Counted from the stretch's first letter, positions 44,142 through 53,260 are shown. The stretch is 64,000 nt of DNA from an uncultured Desulfobacter sp. (GCF_963666145.1 NZ_OY762614.1:5694501-5758500); one strand, 5' to 3'. Made by a program: numbers and translations. The notes: a model not told the origin generated them from the letters alone.

Positions 44142-46613
44142 TCATTCGCCCGCCGGATTCACAATAAGCGCGTAATTAAATCCTTCTCTGGCCGTTCCGA
44201 TGCATGCGCCCAAGGGTCTGGTCTCCGACGGCCTTCTGTTGGACAGGGCCGTGGAAAAGATAGAGGCGTTACCATTTTCACCCTGCCTGACTATATTTTC
44301 CCCTTCTTTGGCACCCAGCATGACTGCCGCCAGATTCATGAGCACAGATACGGAATCCATCCACCCGATAAAAGGAACCGTATTGACAATGACCACATCG
44401 TTTAAAACGTTGCCCCAGAAACGTTTGATTGCGGCGGTCTCGGCCTTTCTGACCGATGCCAGTCCCCTTTCGGTGCAGCAAATCCATCCGATGTCGCCGG
44501 CATCAACTCCGGCGTCATCCATTGCTTTTTCCAACGCCTTGATCAGGCCCTCACCCGACGGATCGTTCACATGCATATCCGGGTTTGCATCCGTGGTGAT
44601 AAAACTGCCCAAAATTTCCGCCTGGATTTTCGCTCCGCGTTGTTTAGCCTCCTCCACAGGCTCGAGCATCATAAAAATGCCACCCTCACCGGGATGATAA
44701 CCGTTCTCGTCCTCGCAAAACAAAGAGATGGGACTATCCTTTCCGCTGATCTCCTTTAGAATGGAAAGCTCCTCAAAATACGACCGGAACACTTCGTCGC
44801 CGCCACCCACGATGATTTTGTCCGCCTGCCCCGACTGCACCATCATCTGACCGTAAATCATGCCGTTAAACCCGGAGCAGCCATCCACATGCAGATTGGA
44901 TGTGGGTCCCATCAGGCCAAGAGATACGTTAACGTGGCCCAGGGCTGAATTTTGGGTGGAGTATGGAAAATAAGCGGAGCTGGGAAACCGGGGGCCTTTT
45001 TCGATCATCTGCGTCAGATGTTTATCGATTCCGCGTCTGGGCGCCGAGGAGACGCACATAACGATGCCGACTTCGTTCCTTTTTTTCCGGTTTTTGGAAA
45101 TATCCGCATCTTGCAGACACAGGCTGGCAGCAGTCGTACTGTACTGGCTGACCAAATCCATTCGGTTGTCTGCATGAATCTTGCGGTCGAACATGGAAGG
45201 ATCGAATTTTTCCATGCAGCAGGCATGATTGCCGCAATATTTTTCCACATCAAACCGCGTGATTTTACAAATGCCATGCTTACCTGTACGCAAGGCCTCG
45301 GCGAACTGTTCCATACCAACGCCGATGGGCGAGACAACGCCAATTCCCGTTATGGCTACACGTCTTTTTTCCTTTTGGGTTACACCCGTTTTGGCGTTCT
45401 CCCGATAACGACCAATCACATTGATGGAGTTGTTTCCCGCAAAACCGTAATTGCAGTTTAAGAAAAGATTAATTTTTTTTTCACGCACTTTGTTGGGAAT
45501 GTAATCAATAGGATAATTGTAACGCGGTTCGGAAAAGTTGAGTGTAGGAGGCAGAATATCTTCGTTCATGCACAAAATTGCCGCGCAGGTCTCCAGGCTT
45601 CCCGCCGCGCCAGTGGCGTGGCCAAAATAAGGTTTCGAGGAGCTGACGGGGATCTTTGATGCCAGATCCCCGAAAAACATGGTGTGGGCAATGCTCTCCA
45701 TGGCGTCATTGCCGTCAGTGCCTGTGCCGTGGGCGTTGACATAATCAATCTGGGACCTGTCTATGCCGGCGTCTTCGACCGCCCTTTCCATGGCCAGGCG
45801 TGCGCCCTTTCCCCGGGGCTCAGGAGACGTGGCGTGGTAGGCGTCTCCGCTTGTACCATAGCCGAATACTTCGGCCAAAATCGGCGCGTTTCTTTTCTTC
45901 GCCGTTTCTATATTTTCCAGTATGAAAAAAGCAGCTCCCTCACCCAATGTGATGCCCGTCTTGCCGGAAAAAGGAGAGCATGGCTCATCGGATAACGCCT
46001 TCAACGCCCAGAACCCTGCGTGCAAGGCCTGATCCAAAACATCCGAGCCGCCGGTAATCACATATCTGGACTTGCCGGACCGAATCCAGTCCATGGCCAT
46101 GCCCATAGCGTTGGATCCCGATGCGCACGCCGTGGAGATCATTGAAATCATACCCTTGACCTGATACTCATGGGCGATGACCTTGATGATTGATCCATGC
46201 AGTTTCCGAAAAAGGTACAAAGAATCAATGCCATCATATTCACCGGCATTAATTTTTTTATAAAAATCATGAATCACATCCAGTGCGCCGTGGGAGCTTC
46301 CCACGCAGACGCCCACATCATAAGGATCGATTTTATCAAGTTCCAGACCGGACTGCGCCACTGCTTCTCTGACCGCCAGCAGTCCGAATTGAGTGCACAG
46401 ATTGGCATATTGCAAAATCCGCGCATCAAAATGCTCGGTTTCATTATAATTGTCCACCTCGCAACCATATCGGCAGTCGTACATGGATGCATCAAACCTG
46501 CGGATCGGACGAATCCCGGACCGACCCTGTCTGACAGCGTCCATAAACTCGGCCTTGTCCTTTCCGATCCCGCAGATGACGCCCATTCCTGTTATTGCCA
46601 CACGCGTCTTCAT
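44142..46613 (-). CDS. fused double ketosynthase (active KS plus degenerate KS)
   Basis: An 823-residue protein with two complete FabF-like domains. Domain 1 (1-405) has the full triad Cys163 in STACASG, His295 in NAHGTGT and His332 in FGHATGA. Domain 2 (about 416-823) starts afresh with RRVAITGIGVVSPIG and keeps Cys579 in VDGCSG, but lacks both histidines (CTERGLASV and FIGWMDSV at those positions). It looks like a ketosynthase fused to its chain-length-factor partner, which are normally separate chains. The thioesterase gene ends 3 bases before its start. Confidence 0.92.
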   Translation of the reverse strand: MKTRVAITGMGVICGIGKDKAEFMDAVRQGRSGIRPIRRFDASMYDCRYGCEVDNYNETEHFDARILQYANLCTQFGLLAVREAVAQSGLELDKIDPYDVGVCVGSSHGALDVIHDFYKKINAGEYDGIDSLYLFRKLHGSIIKVIAHEYQVKGMISMISTACASGSNAMGMAMDWIRSGKSRYVITGGSDVLDQALHAGFWALKALSDEPCSPFSGKTGITLGEGAAFFILENIETAKKRNAPILAEVFGYGTSGDAYHATSPEPRGKGARLAMERAVEDAGIDRSQIDYVNAHGTGTDGNDAMESIAHTMFFGDLASKIPVSSSKPYFGHATGAAGSLETCAAILCMNEDILPPTLNFSEPRYNYPIDYIPNKVREKKINLFLNCNYGFAGNNSINVIGRYRENAKTGVTQKEKRRVAITGIGVVSPIGVGMEQFAEALRTGKHGICKITRFDVEKYCGNHACCMEKFDPSMFDRKIHADNRMDLVSQYSTTAASLCLQDADISKNRKKRNEVGIVMCVSSAPRRGIDKHLTQMIEKGPRFPSSAYFPYSTQNSALGHVNVSLGLMGPTSNLHVDGCSGFNGMIYGQMMVQSGQADKIIVGGGDEVFRSYFEELSILKEISGKDSPISLFCEDENGYHPGEGGIFMMLEPVEEAKQRGAKIQAEILGSFITTDANPDMHVNDPSGEGLIKALEKAMDDAGVDAGDIGWICCTERGLASVRKAETAAIKRFWGNVLNDVVIVNTVPFIGWMDSVSVLMNLAAVMLGAKEGENIVRQGENGNASIFSTALSNRRPSETRPLGACIGTAREGFNYALIVNPAGE

Positions 46614-46616
46614 AAC

Positions 46617-47114
46617 CTATATTCTGATCTCCTTTACTTGCACGTTCGGATCGGGGGTGTTCATAAAACAGCCGATTTGATCCCGAAGATATGTTTTAAC
46701 CCTGTCCGGGAGTCGATACTGCAGATTGTAGTCCCGATCACAAATCCCCAGCACTGTCGTACCGCGCGCAATTTCCACATGGCCTTTTTTTTTGAAAATA
46801 ACGTGAGAAAATTTTAATCGTGCGTTTTGCTGCTCCCATGGATACTCGAACATTGTCTCAACGGTCAGCTCATCATCAAGACGGGCGTGATCCACATATT
46901 TGCAGTCAGCCGTCAGCACCAGATAAATGAACTCAGATATTTCATCGGGCCGCTCCCGCCGTAGAAACTTGTCAACCAAATGAAACCGTCCAATGTCAAA
47001 ATAATTAAAATAATGAACGTTGTGTACGATGTTGTACGAATCGACTTCATGAAACCTCACAGTCAAGTCGTTGTTCACCTTGATCCGACATCCGTTTTTT
47101 CTTGATTTTCTCAT
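46617..47114 (-). CDS. YbgC-like hotdog thioesterase
   Basis: A 165-residue 4HBT-family protein. The active-site region reads VRFHEVDSYNIVHNVHYFNYFD, close to the YbgC/FadM pattern with its Asp or Glu-His-Tyr environment. It probably releases the finished acyl chain from the ACP or clears stalled chains. It is the second gene of the cluster; the double ketosynthase follows after 3 bases. Confidence 0.87.
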   Translation of the reverse strand: MRKSRKNGCRIKVNNDLTVRFHEVDSYNIVHNVHYFNYFDIGRFHLVDKFLRRERPDEISEFIYLVLTADCKYVDHARLDDELTVETMFEYPWEQQNARLKFSHVIFKKKGHVEIARGTTVLGICDRDYNLQYRLPDRVKTYLRDQIGCFMNTPDPNVQVKEIRI

Positions 47115-47142
47115 GTCCCTAACTCATTGCTGTAAAGGGTCT

Positions 47143-48165
47143 TTACTTCATAACGTTTAAAACCGCCGATATGATCAAGACTGTCTGGAGCCACACAAAA
47201 CCGTATCGGGCTGCATTGATAATGATTCCTCGCTCCTTGAGAATTTCCTCCGCCGGAGGTCCCATGGCTTCCTTTTGGTGAGGATTCGCCATGCTTTTTT
47301 CAAGCAGCAATCCAAGCCGGGCAATGGCCGGTGTCACCACAAACGCGCCTAAAATCGTAATCAAAAAAATGATAATCTTAATGAACATAACCAGATTGAT
47401 TCCTGAAAATATGGTCATAAATCCGGTGAATTTGGAATCGAGAAACATAATGGGAAATCCGGTGAAAATGGCTACAAACAGGGCAAGCCATAACAGTTTG
47501 ATGAAGCGGTTTGCAATCATTTGCATATGGTGAATTCCCTCCAAAAACGGAAGCTTTTTTGCCATGATTTCTCCCTTGATCAGAGGTGTGCCGATAAAAA
47601 TCACGAAAAACAGGCCACCGATCCAGCAACCGATCAGCCACAGATGAAGGGTGTAAAAAAATACCTTGGGGCAAATCTGACCGTATTTGATAACCGCTGT
47701 GCAGAATATAAGCGCCAGGCAGATGAGTACGTTTAAGGCCGCTACTATATCCATCTGAGCGCCTGCAGCCCCGCTTTTGTGTGTTTTTTTTAATTGTTTC
47801 CCGTTCTTGATCACCAGCAGGGTGTAGGCAAGAAAACTGGCCATCAGACCTACGCAAGCAATATGCTTAACGGACATCCAGGCCTGCCAGTTATCGTTCC
47901 AGTCTATCATAAGAAAACCCTTATAATGGGAGTTTGTGAGCATCATGAATGCACCGTCGATGATGATCAATCCCAGGGCGATCCATCCGAAACGAACCAC
48001 TTTCACGGCCGCTCCGATAAGTAGCCCATTCGCATGCTGATCCCCCTCTTTTTCAAGCTTTCTCATAAGCGGAGTGGATATGAATCGAATAAAAAAAATA
48101 ACGCCCACAAATATCGAAATCGAAATAAAATGGATATAGTTGGTTAAAACGGATAAAATTTCCAT
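47143..48165 (-). CDS. CopD-like tandem four-helix membrane protein
   Basis: A 340-residue membrane protein with eight helices in two similar halves. Each half starts with a helix carrying a conserved His and Gly pattern (NYIHFISISIFVGVIFFIRF; FYTLHLWLIGCWIGGLFFV), as in CopD/DUF2269-type proteins that may bind heme or copper. It is the first gene of the unit. A redox or transport role for the lipid product is possible, but only position suggests it. The start chosen is ATG 48165 with GGGAGGG upstream, not the ATG 12 bases earlier. Confidence 0.75.
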   Translation of the reverse strand: MEILSVLTNYIHFISISIFVGVIFFIRFISTPLMRKLEKEGDQHANGLLIGAAVKVVRFGWIALGLIIIDGAFMMLTNSHYKGFLMIDWNDNWQAWMSVKHIACVGLMASFLAYTLLVIKNGKQLKKTHKSGAAGAQMDIVAALNVLICLALIFCTAVIKYGQICPKVFFYTLHLWLIGCWIGGLFFVIFIGTPLIKGEIMAKKLPFLEGIHHMQMIANRFIKLLWLALFVAIFTGFPIMFLDSKFTGFMTIFSGINLVMFIKIIIFLITILGAFVVTPAIARLGLLLEKSMANPHQKEAMGPPAEEILKERGIIINAARYGFVWLQTVLIISAVLNVMK

Positions 48166-48240
48166 GAGCCCTCCCATTCAAGGCAATTAGTAATAAGATG
48201 TTTCTTTTTGAACAACATTCAGAATTAATAAATCGCAAGT

Positions 48241-48346
48241 TTGATGGACTCGTAAAAAGTCGGAAATGGTAATTTCGCTAACAATAATTTCATCATTTTA
48301 CGGCTGAAAAAAATGATGAAATTGGACTTTTTACAGATTCATCAAG
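48241..48346 (+). repeat. palindromic repeat element, copy 1
   Basis: A ~105-bp element with imperfect inverted ends: ttgatggactcgtaaaaagt at 48241-48260, matched by the complement near 48325-48345. A second copy lies in opposite orientation at 52980-53083, alike across its whole length. This one lies 75 bases upstream of the lipid-cluster operon. The rest of the gap 48347-48739 has no gene. Confidence 0.8.
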
Positions 48347-48475
48347 TCTAGTATTATCTGATATTTTACTAAATTTTCTGTCGCTAATGAGTATACCTGT
48401 TATGCTAAAGAAGCATTTGAAATATATTAAAAGAATATTAATTCAATAGAGAGCGGGATGACGAGCTTCAAATAC

Positions 48476-48588
48476 TGTAACGGTGTTGAGGCTTGCCCCA
48501 CCAAACAAGAACCATATATTTTCAATGTGATTTAAGTGAGTTAAACGAAAGTGCCATCAAAAACGAAGTTACAAAATAATGTAACGGT
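48476..48588. repeat. tgtaacggt direct repeats near the TniB gene
   Basis: tgtaacggt occurs at 48476-48484 and again at 48580-48588, 104 bases apart, in the noncoding stretch downstream of the TniB-like gene. Tn5053/Tn7-type transposon ends carry several short transposase-binding repeats, so these may mark one end of the element. Two copies alone are weak evidence. Confidence 0.3.
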
Positions 48589-48739
48589 ACACTAAAAAAT
48601 CAAAAATGATCTGTGGTTTCAAAATTTTAAAGGTAGAACAAGCATCAAGCGGCATCCTTAATATAAGAAAGAGACACCACCAGGCCATCCTCGGCGTAAC
48701 CAAAGGTGGCCTGTTCGTACAGATAAATTGTGATAAGGA

Positions 48740-49402
48740 TTACTGGGGAGGGAGATCGGATATAAATTCCAGAGCAAGGTTGATATCAACAAAGTTGTGA
48801 TTCAACTCCTTTGCCCTGTCCTGGCAGTCTGTACATATTTCTTTAAATTTTCTCATGTCGCCTTTGACGGCCATATAAATTTGTTCAACGGCTTCCTGCT
48901 GGATATCTTTGTATTTTTCGATGAAGTCTTCGACCTCTATGGGGTATAAAATCAGAGTTTTGAGCCGGCTGAGTATATCGGGATGATTCCGGCTCAGATG
49001 GGTTCTGACCTTTGGGAGCCCTGCAAATACGATGGGAACACCGGCATCAATAATTCGTTTGAGATATGGCCAGACCCGGGAGTCCAGGTCATTGGCTTCA
49101 TCTATGATGATAAAACAATTGGATAGGTTGCAGATCGTTTTCAGGTACTGGGGAGTCCGGCGGTAGGTGGCGGTGGCCTCATAATTCAATTCCTTGAGTA
49201 TTGATGCCAGGGTTTCATGGATGTTGAACAGAGATTCGACCCATACGGCATGGAGCTTTTTAGGCCGCAGCAGTTTTAAAAAACGAGTTTTTCCTGCGCC
49301 AAAATCTCCTTCAATGAGTACGCTTTGGCCCCTGTATATCCTATTATAAGTGGCAGACAGGTATGAGACTCTTCGTTTATCACTGATAAAATCCTCTTTC
49401 AT
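48740..49402 (-). CDS. TniB/TnsC-like AAA ATPase
   Basis: A 220-residue AAA+ ATPase of a transposition module. Walker A is GDFGAGKT (about residues 33-40) and Walker B is FIIIDEAND (about 97-105), followed by a sensor region (VFAGLPKVRTHL). Such proteins choose target DNA and activate the DDE transposase. The ATG at 49402 overlaps the transposase stop (ATGA), which is preferred to a TTG 60 bases upstream. Confidence 0.88.
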   Translation of the reverse strand: MKEDFISDKRRVSYLSATYNRIYRGQSVLIEGDFGAGKTRFLKLLRPKKLHAVWVESLFNIHETLASILKELNYEATATYRRTPQYLKTICNLSNCFIIIDEANDLDSRVWPYLKRIIDAGVPIVFAGLPKVRTHLSRNHPDILSRLKTLILYPIEVEDFIEKYKDIQQEAVEQIYMAVKGDMRKFKEICTDCQDRAKELNHNFVDINLALEFISDLPPQ

Positions 49403-51063
49403 GTCATATCTCCGAGGGATGCATAAGTCGCCACTCGATTCGTAGTTAACGATTTTTGGCAATCAAGCATAAATGCATTGAACAAAGCCTGTTTTTTACG
49501 TTCCTCAGGCTGGTCCATTTTTTTCATGTAATCTGCGTACCTTGATTGATTATGATGAAGTACTTGCTCCGCCCGGGATAGGGAAAGGCCCTTATGGTAA
49601 ACTTCGATTAAAATAGGCCGGTCAACGGCCATATTGTGCTTTTCCAAAAGAGCGATAATGGTGTCGAGTTCATCGGGCACAGGATCAGGCGCTGGTGCAG
49701 GTGGCCTGTCAAACGGCTTTTTTGCAATGGCTTCGCCCAGAAGTATTCCGTCTTCACTGGGCTCAAAGATAAAAAGTTTGTCCCTGTATCTGGATATCTT
49801 TACCGGTGTACTTTTATGCTTGCTGAACCGGTCTGCACCACTGGTCACATAAAAATCGCGTTTGTCATGGCGGATAGTTCTGTTCTTGGATACGGTGGCT
49901 TTGATTTTTCTGTAACCATATTTCATATATTCTTGAACCTGCTCCGGGATAAAATTCAGGGTGTCTGCCTGGTTTGACAAAAAATCATCAAACTTCTGTG
50001 CCGGCACCCAGGCACTGACCACGCCGTCTTCAGTAAAATAATGTTGTGTATGATTATGTTCGTCACGGTATTGGCGGAGCACAGTGCTGCTTCTCAATTC
50101 ATCAAGGGTGATATCAAGTAGGGTTACAGTGACTTTTTCCTTTCTTCCCCGTTTGAAGTTATACTCGGTAACGGTTTTCACAATCCTGTCCTCAAAGGCT
50201 TTGATAATCCGTATTTCAAGATTATGCAGGCTCCGGTGTGAAGATTCCAGATGCGCCTTATCTTTTGGTGAATGCGCCCTTGAAAAATCCGGCGCCAAAT
50301 AAAAACCGCCTGGCGTAGAATGCGCAAGGTTAATGGCATTAATGGGACGCTTTAAATTTAAAAATCCCTTTGCCTGGTCGGGCCTGATGCCGATTGTTTT
50401 CAAAGGAAAAGGGGTGCATAACAAAAAACGGGTAAAAAGGTCCACAGAGTTCAGATTACTTTCGGTAAAATAGGATTCCAGGATGAACAGCTTCCTGGAA
50501 CCGGTATCAAATATTTCAATCACCTGCGGTTTCTGCCAGTTTCCACGTTCATCTCTGATTCTTAAATATTGGAACTTGCAACCGTCAACCTGGATCAAGG
50601 CAAACACCGGAACCGATTTGAAGCTATAACGTGCCGGTGACGGCTCCTGATCGTCCTCTTTTTCCAGATAAAATTTGAGATTCTCCCTTTTGGCGCATCG
50701 CCGAAGTGCCGGAAGGCTGATTGTTTTACCCAACTCTTCCTCGAGCCAGCAGTGGTAATTTTTAATGGTCCTGGCTCTTCGGGTGATAAAAATGAACCCC
50801 TGAGATGACGGATCGCATGACGCCTTGACCATTTCAATAAACCGCCTTTTTGTTTGCTCGTCTATAACCTTGGGGCGCCCGCTGCACTTGCGGCCATCCA
50901 TAATTCCTTTTTCAACCAGCAAAAGGGGTACCGGGATAATCCCGGTTTTCTTGTACTGGTCCTTGTAATATTTTTTGGATCTTCTCTTGGCAGATCCGAT
51001 TTTATTCATGATTTTTTTATGCAGCAGTAAATGGAAGCGGTCGTCAATGCTCAGGTCATCCAT
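49399..51063 (-). CDS. TniA/Mu-type DDE transposase
   Basis: A 554-residue transposase. N-terminal basic helix-turn-helix domains (residues 1-150) precede an rve catalytic core with Asp in IQVDGCKF, Asp in IRPDQAKG and Glu in KDKAHLESSH, then a Mu-C-like beta-barrel and a Pro-rich linker (APAPDPVPDE). The start is ATG 51063 with a GGGGGC site. TniB overlaps by 4 bases. No tniQ or resolvase gene accompanies it, so the module is minimal or partly lost. Confidence 0.92.
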   Translation of the reverse strand: MDDLSIDDRFHLLLHKKIMNKIGSAKRRSKKYYKDQYKKTGIIPVPLLLVEKGIMDGRKCSGRPKVIDEQTKRRFIEMVKASCDPSSQGFIFITRRARTIKNYHCWLEEELGKTISLPALRRCAKRENLKFYLEKEDDQEPSPARYSFKSVPVFALIQVDGCKFQYLRIRDERGNWQKPQVIEIFDTGSRKLFILESYFTESNLNSVDLFTRFLLCTPFPLKTIGIRPDQAKGFLNLKRPINAINLAHSTPGGFYLAPDFSRAHSPKDKAHLESSHRSLHNLEIRIIKAFEDRIVKTVTEYNFKRGRKEKVTVTLLDITLDELRSSTVLRQYRDEHNHTQHYFTEDGVVSAWVPAQKFDDFLSNQADTLNFIPEQVQEYMKYGYRKIKATVSKNRTIRHDKRDFYVTSGADRFSKHKSTPVKISRYRDKLFIFEPSEDGILLGEAIAKKPFDRPPAPAPDPVPDELDTIIALLEKHNMAVDRPILIEVYHKGLSLSRAEQVLHHNQSRYADYMKKMDQPEERKKQALFNAFMLDCQKSLTTNRVATYASLGDMT

Positions 51064-51316
51064 TATCTGCCCCCGTTGATACAATCTTTTCGTGTATGAC
51101 CCGATGCCACAACAATGCAGCCGGGCGAGAGGTCTGCTGCCAATGATCATGCTGTGCCACACGGACCTGTTCAAGCATTGCCTTTACAACAGCCATGTAT
51201 TCATTCGAAATTTGATCCGTCAGATCCGGTTTGGTTACCGATGCCGTTTTTCGGGAGTCGATAAATTTTTTGATGTTACGCGCGGTTAACTCCATGCCGC
51301 TTTCTATAACAGCCAT
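51056..51316 (-). CDS. small hypothetical protein of the TniAB module
   Basis: An 86-residue protein overlapping the transposase start by 8 bases, so translation is coupled. It is mainly helical with a charged N-terminal half (ARNIKKFIDSR) and no known motif. Its position suggests a transposition accessory or DNA-binding role, but the sequence does not show which. Confidence 0.6.
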   Translation of the reverse strand: MAVIESGMELTARNIKKFIDSRKTASVTKPDLTDQISNEYMAVVKAMLEQVRVAQHDHWQQTSRPAALLWHRVIHEKIVSTGADNG

Positions 51317-51342
51317 GGGCTGACCCGGGTTTTCACCGTGGT

Positions 51343-51708
51343 TCAGCCCACAACGAAAGTTGAAAGATCTGTGCAGGTTACACAGACTTTCTTATAAATC
51401 TCCTTCCAAAGTTGGCGCTGTTCTATGGAATCCAGTTGAGTAAGAGGCCGTGCCTGGGATTCGTTGGCCGGTAATCTGTCCCCAATTGGGGACAGATTAT
51501 AGATGACTTCATAAAATTTGATCAGGCGGTAAGCATGGGATTTTCCCATATCCCATCGCGCCCTGGTATATGTTTCGAATGATTCAAACAGAGCCTGCTT
51601 ATACAAACGATTGTCACGAATTTCTTTCAAGGCCTTGCCGATTTTGGAAAAACACTCCTGATTCCGGGCAATCAGGGTTTCAAGCTTGGCCAACCGTTTC
51701 ATACTCAT
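51343..51708 (-). CDS. small helix-turn-helix-like protein of the mobile element
   Basis: A 121-residue protein. The segment with ETYTRARWDMGKSHAYRLIKF resembles the DNA-binding or adaptor region found at the N terminus of some ParB-like and phage/plasmid proteins (rERWGMSrsrAyqLI type). It is cotranscribed with the transposition genes. Regulation of transposition or a toxin/partition relic are both possible. Confidence 0.6.
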   Translation of the reverse strand: MSMKRLAKLETLIARNQECFSKIGKALKEIRDNRLYKQALFESFETYTRARWDMGKSHAYRLIKFYEVIYNLSPIGDRLPANESQARPLTQLDSIEQRQLWKEIYKKVCVTCTDLSTFVVG

Positions 51709-51782
51709 TGCCCTGTCCTTCGCAAGTATTCTTACTTTCTGAAATCATTGACAAATTTGTATACGCCTGCCAAATTGGAGTC

Positions 51783-52814
51783 ATGATGAAAATGCTTGGA
51801 AATTTTGTTTTATTCATATGGCTGAAGTTCAAAGTCACTTCGAATCTCGCTGCCGAAAACCTTGCGCTTCGCCACCAATTGGCCGTAATGAAAAGGACGA
51901 ACAAGCGGCCGAAAATTCGAATGGTGGATCGGCTCTTCTGGGTTTTGCTTTCCCGAATTTGGACTCCTTGGCGTAAATCTCTCATCATTGTAAAGCCGGA
52001 TACTGTTGTCTACTGGCATCGCAAGGGTTTCAAACTTTTTTGGAAATTCAAATCCAAAGGCCCGGGAAGGCCTCAAGTCAGTCGTGAAATCCGTGATCTG
52101 GTCAGGAGGATGGCTGCAGCCAATCCAAACTGGGGTGCGCCCAGGATTCATGGGGAATTGCTCAGCCTGGGGTTCGAGGTTTCCGAACGAACCGTATCGA
52201 ACTTGATGCCCCGACATCCGCCGAATTCAAAGCCGTCTCAAACCTGGCGGACTTTTTTGAAAAATCATATTAACAAGTGTTCGATTGACTTTTTCACTGT
52301 TCCAACAGTCACCTTTAATATTCTGTTCGTCCTGGTGATCCTCAGCCACAGCCGCCGCAAAGTCGTACATTTCAATATAACCTCAAATCCGACGGCCGAG
52401 TGGACAACCCAACAGATCGTGGAGGCCTTCTGGGATACGGCACCGAAGTATCTGATGCGGGATCGGGATGCAATCTATGGCGTTTTTTGCCGCAATCGAG
52501 TGAAAAACATGGGCATCAAAGAAGTGGTCTCGGCCCCGCAAAGCCCTTGGCAAAACCCTTTTGTTGAACGGGTGATCGGCTCGATCAGACGAGAATGTAC
52601 AAACAATGTCATCGTATTGAACCAAGGACATCTGAAAAACATTCTTTGCGCGTATTTCCAATATTATCATAACGACAGAACACATTTGAGCCTTGGAAAA
52701 AATACGCCCAACGGTCGGCCGATCCAACCCAGACCTGTCGGCAAATGCAAGATAATTGATTTGCCGCGTATTGGTGGATTACATCATCGATACGAGTGGG
52801 AGAAAGCGGCCTGA
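51783..52814 (+). CDS. IS481/IS3-like integrase-core transposase
   Basis: A 343-residue transposase of an insertion sequence. An N-terminal helix-turn-helix region (ENLALRHQLAVMKR) is followed by HTH_29-like DNA-binding (NPNWGAPRIHGELLSLG) and an rve core with Asp in CSIDFFTV, Asp in LMRDRDAIYG and Glu in NPFVERVIG. The catalytic triad is complete, so it may be active. Terminal inverted repeats were not identified. It is convergent in neither sense with the TniAB module and lies back to back with it. The two adjacent ATGs are 51783 and 51786. Confidence 0.9.
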   Translation: MMKMLGNFVLFIWLKFKVTSNLAAENLALRHQLAVMKRTNKRPKIRMVDRLFWVLLSRIWTPWRKSLIIVKPDTVVYWHRKGFKLFWKFKSKGPGRPQVSREIRDLVRRMAAANPNWGAPRIHGELLSLGFEVSERTVSNLMPRHPPNSKPSQTWRTFLKNHINKCSIDFFTVPTVTFNILFVLVILSHSRRKVVHFNITSNPTAEWTTQQIVEAFWDTAPKYLMRDRDAIYGVFCRNRVKNMGIKEVVSAPQSPWQNPFVERVIGSIRRECTNNVIVLNQGHLKNILCAYFQYYHNDRTHLSLGKNTPNGRPIQPRPVGKCKIIDLPRIGGLHHRYEWEKAA

Positions 52815-52979
52815 AAACTCAAATCGTTCTGATATCAAAAGCATCGAACGGTCTTTGCTGATCTGTGCTCAGAATCGACCTCAATTAAAAATTTCACATT
52901 GAATCCGTCTTTTCAAATAAACTGGACAGTGGATATTTCATTCAATCGCTGCACAGAGGAGAATATTTTTTCGACAAAT

Positions 52980-53083
52980 TTGATGAACCTGTAAAAAGTC
53001 CGATTTTAGCATTTTTCAAGCCGTAACATACTGAAATTATTAATAGTGAATTTGTCATTTTCGACTTTTTACGAGACCATCAA
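52980..53083 (-). repeat. palindromic repeat element, copy 2
   Basis: The reverse complement of this stretch aligns with copy 1 at 48241-48346 along its whole length (ttgatggtctcgtaaaaagt against ttgatggactcgtaaaaagt at the ends). The two copies bracket the mobile genes in inverted orientation. It ends 13 bases from the truncated glycosyltransferase gene. Confidence 0.8.
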
Positions 53084-53095
53084 ATTTACCACGGA

Positions 53096-53260
53096 TTAAT
53101 TTTTGCGAAGGACAGCCCAGGTAAATGTATCCGGTACCCTGGCAGACAGCCCTTCAACCAGATCCCTTGTAAAGGTCGCAATACCGCATTGCCGGGGCAG
53201 ATAGTTGCCGATGACAGCAATGGATTTGATCCCTTCAACGTATTGTGTGCTCGTTCGCAT
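53096..53260 (-). pseudogene. glycosyltransferase N-terminal fragment
   Basis: Fifty-four codons with an excellent start (AAAGGAGG before ATG 53260) read IAVIGNYLPRQCGIATFTRD, a characteristic N terminus of group-4 glycosyltransferases. The frame stops at 53096 and the rest of the gene is missing. The palindromic repeat begins 13 bases beyond, so the gene was probably cut off by the rearrangement that brought in the mobile block. The promoter and ribosome site remain. Confidence 0.75.

Noticed and set aside
30289..48165. Calling the lipid cluster an aryl-polyene or ladderane cluster
   Set aside because: There is no AMP ligase, ammonia lyase or MMPL exporter for the former, and only one radical SAM enzyme and no desaturase for the latter; the E1-like and GcvT-like genes fit neither.
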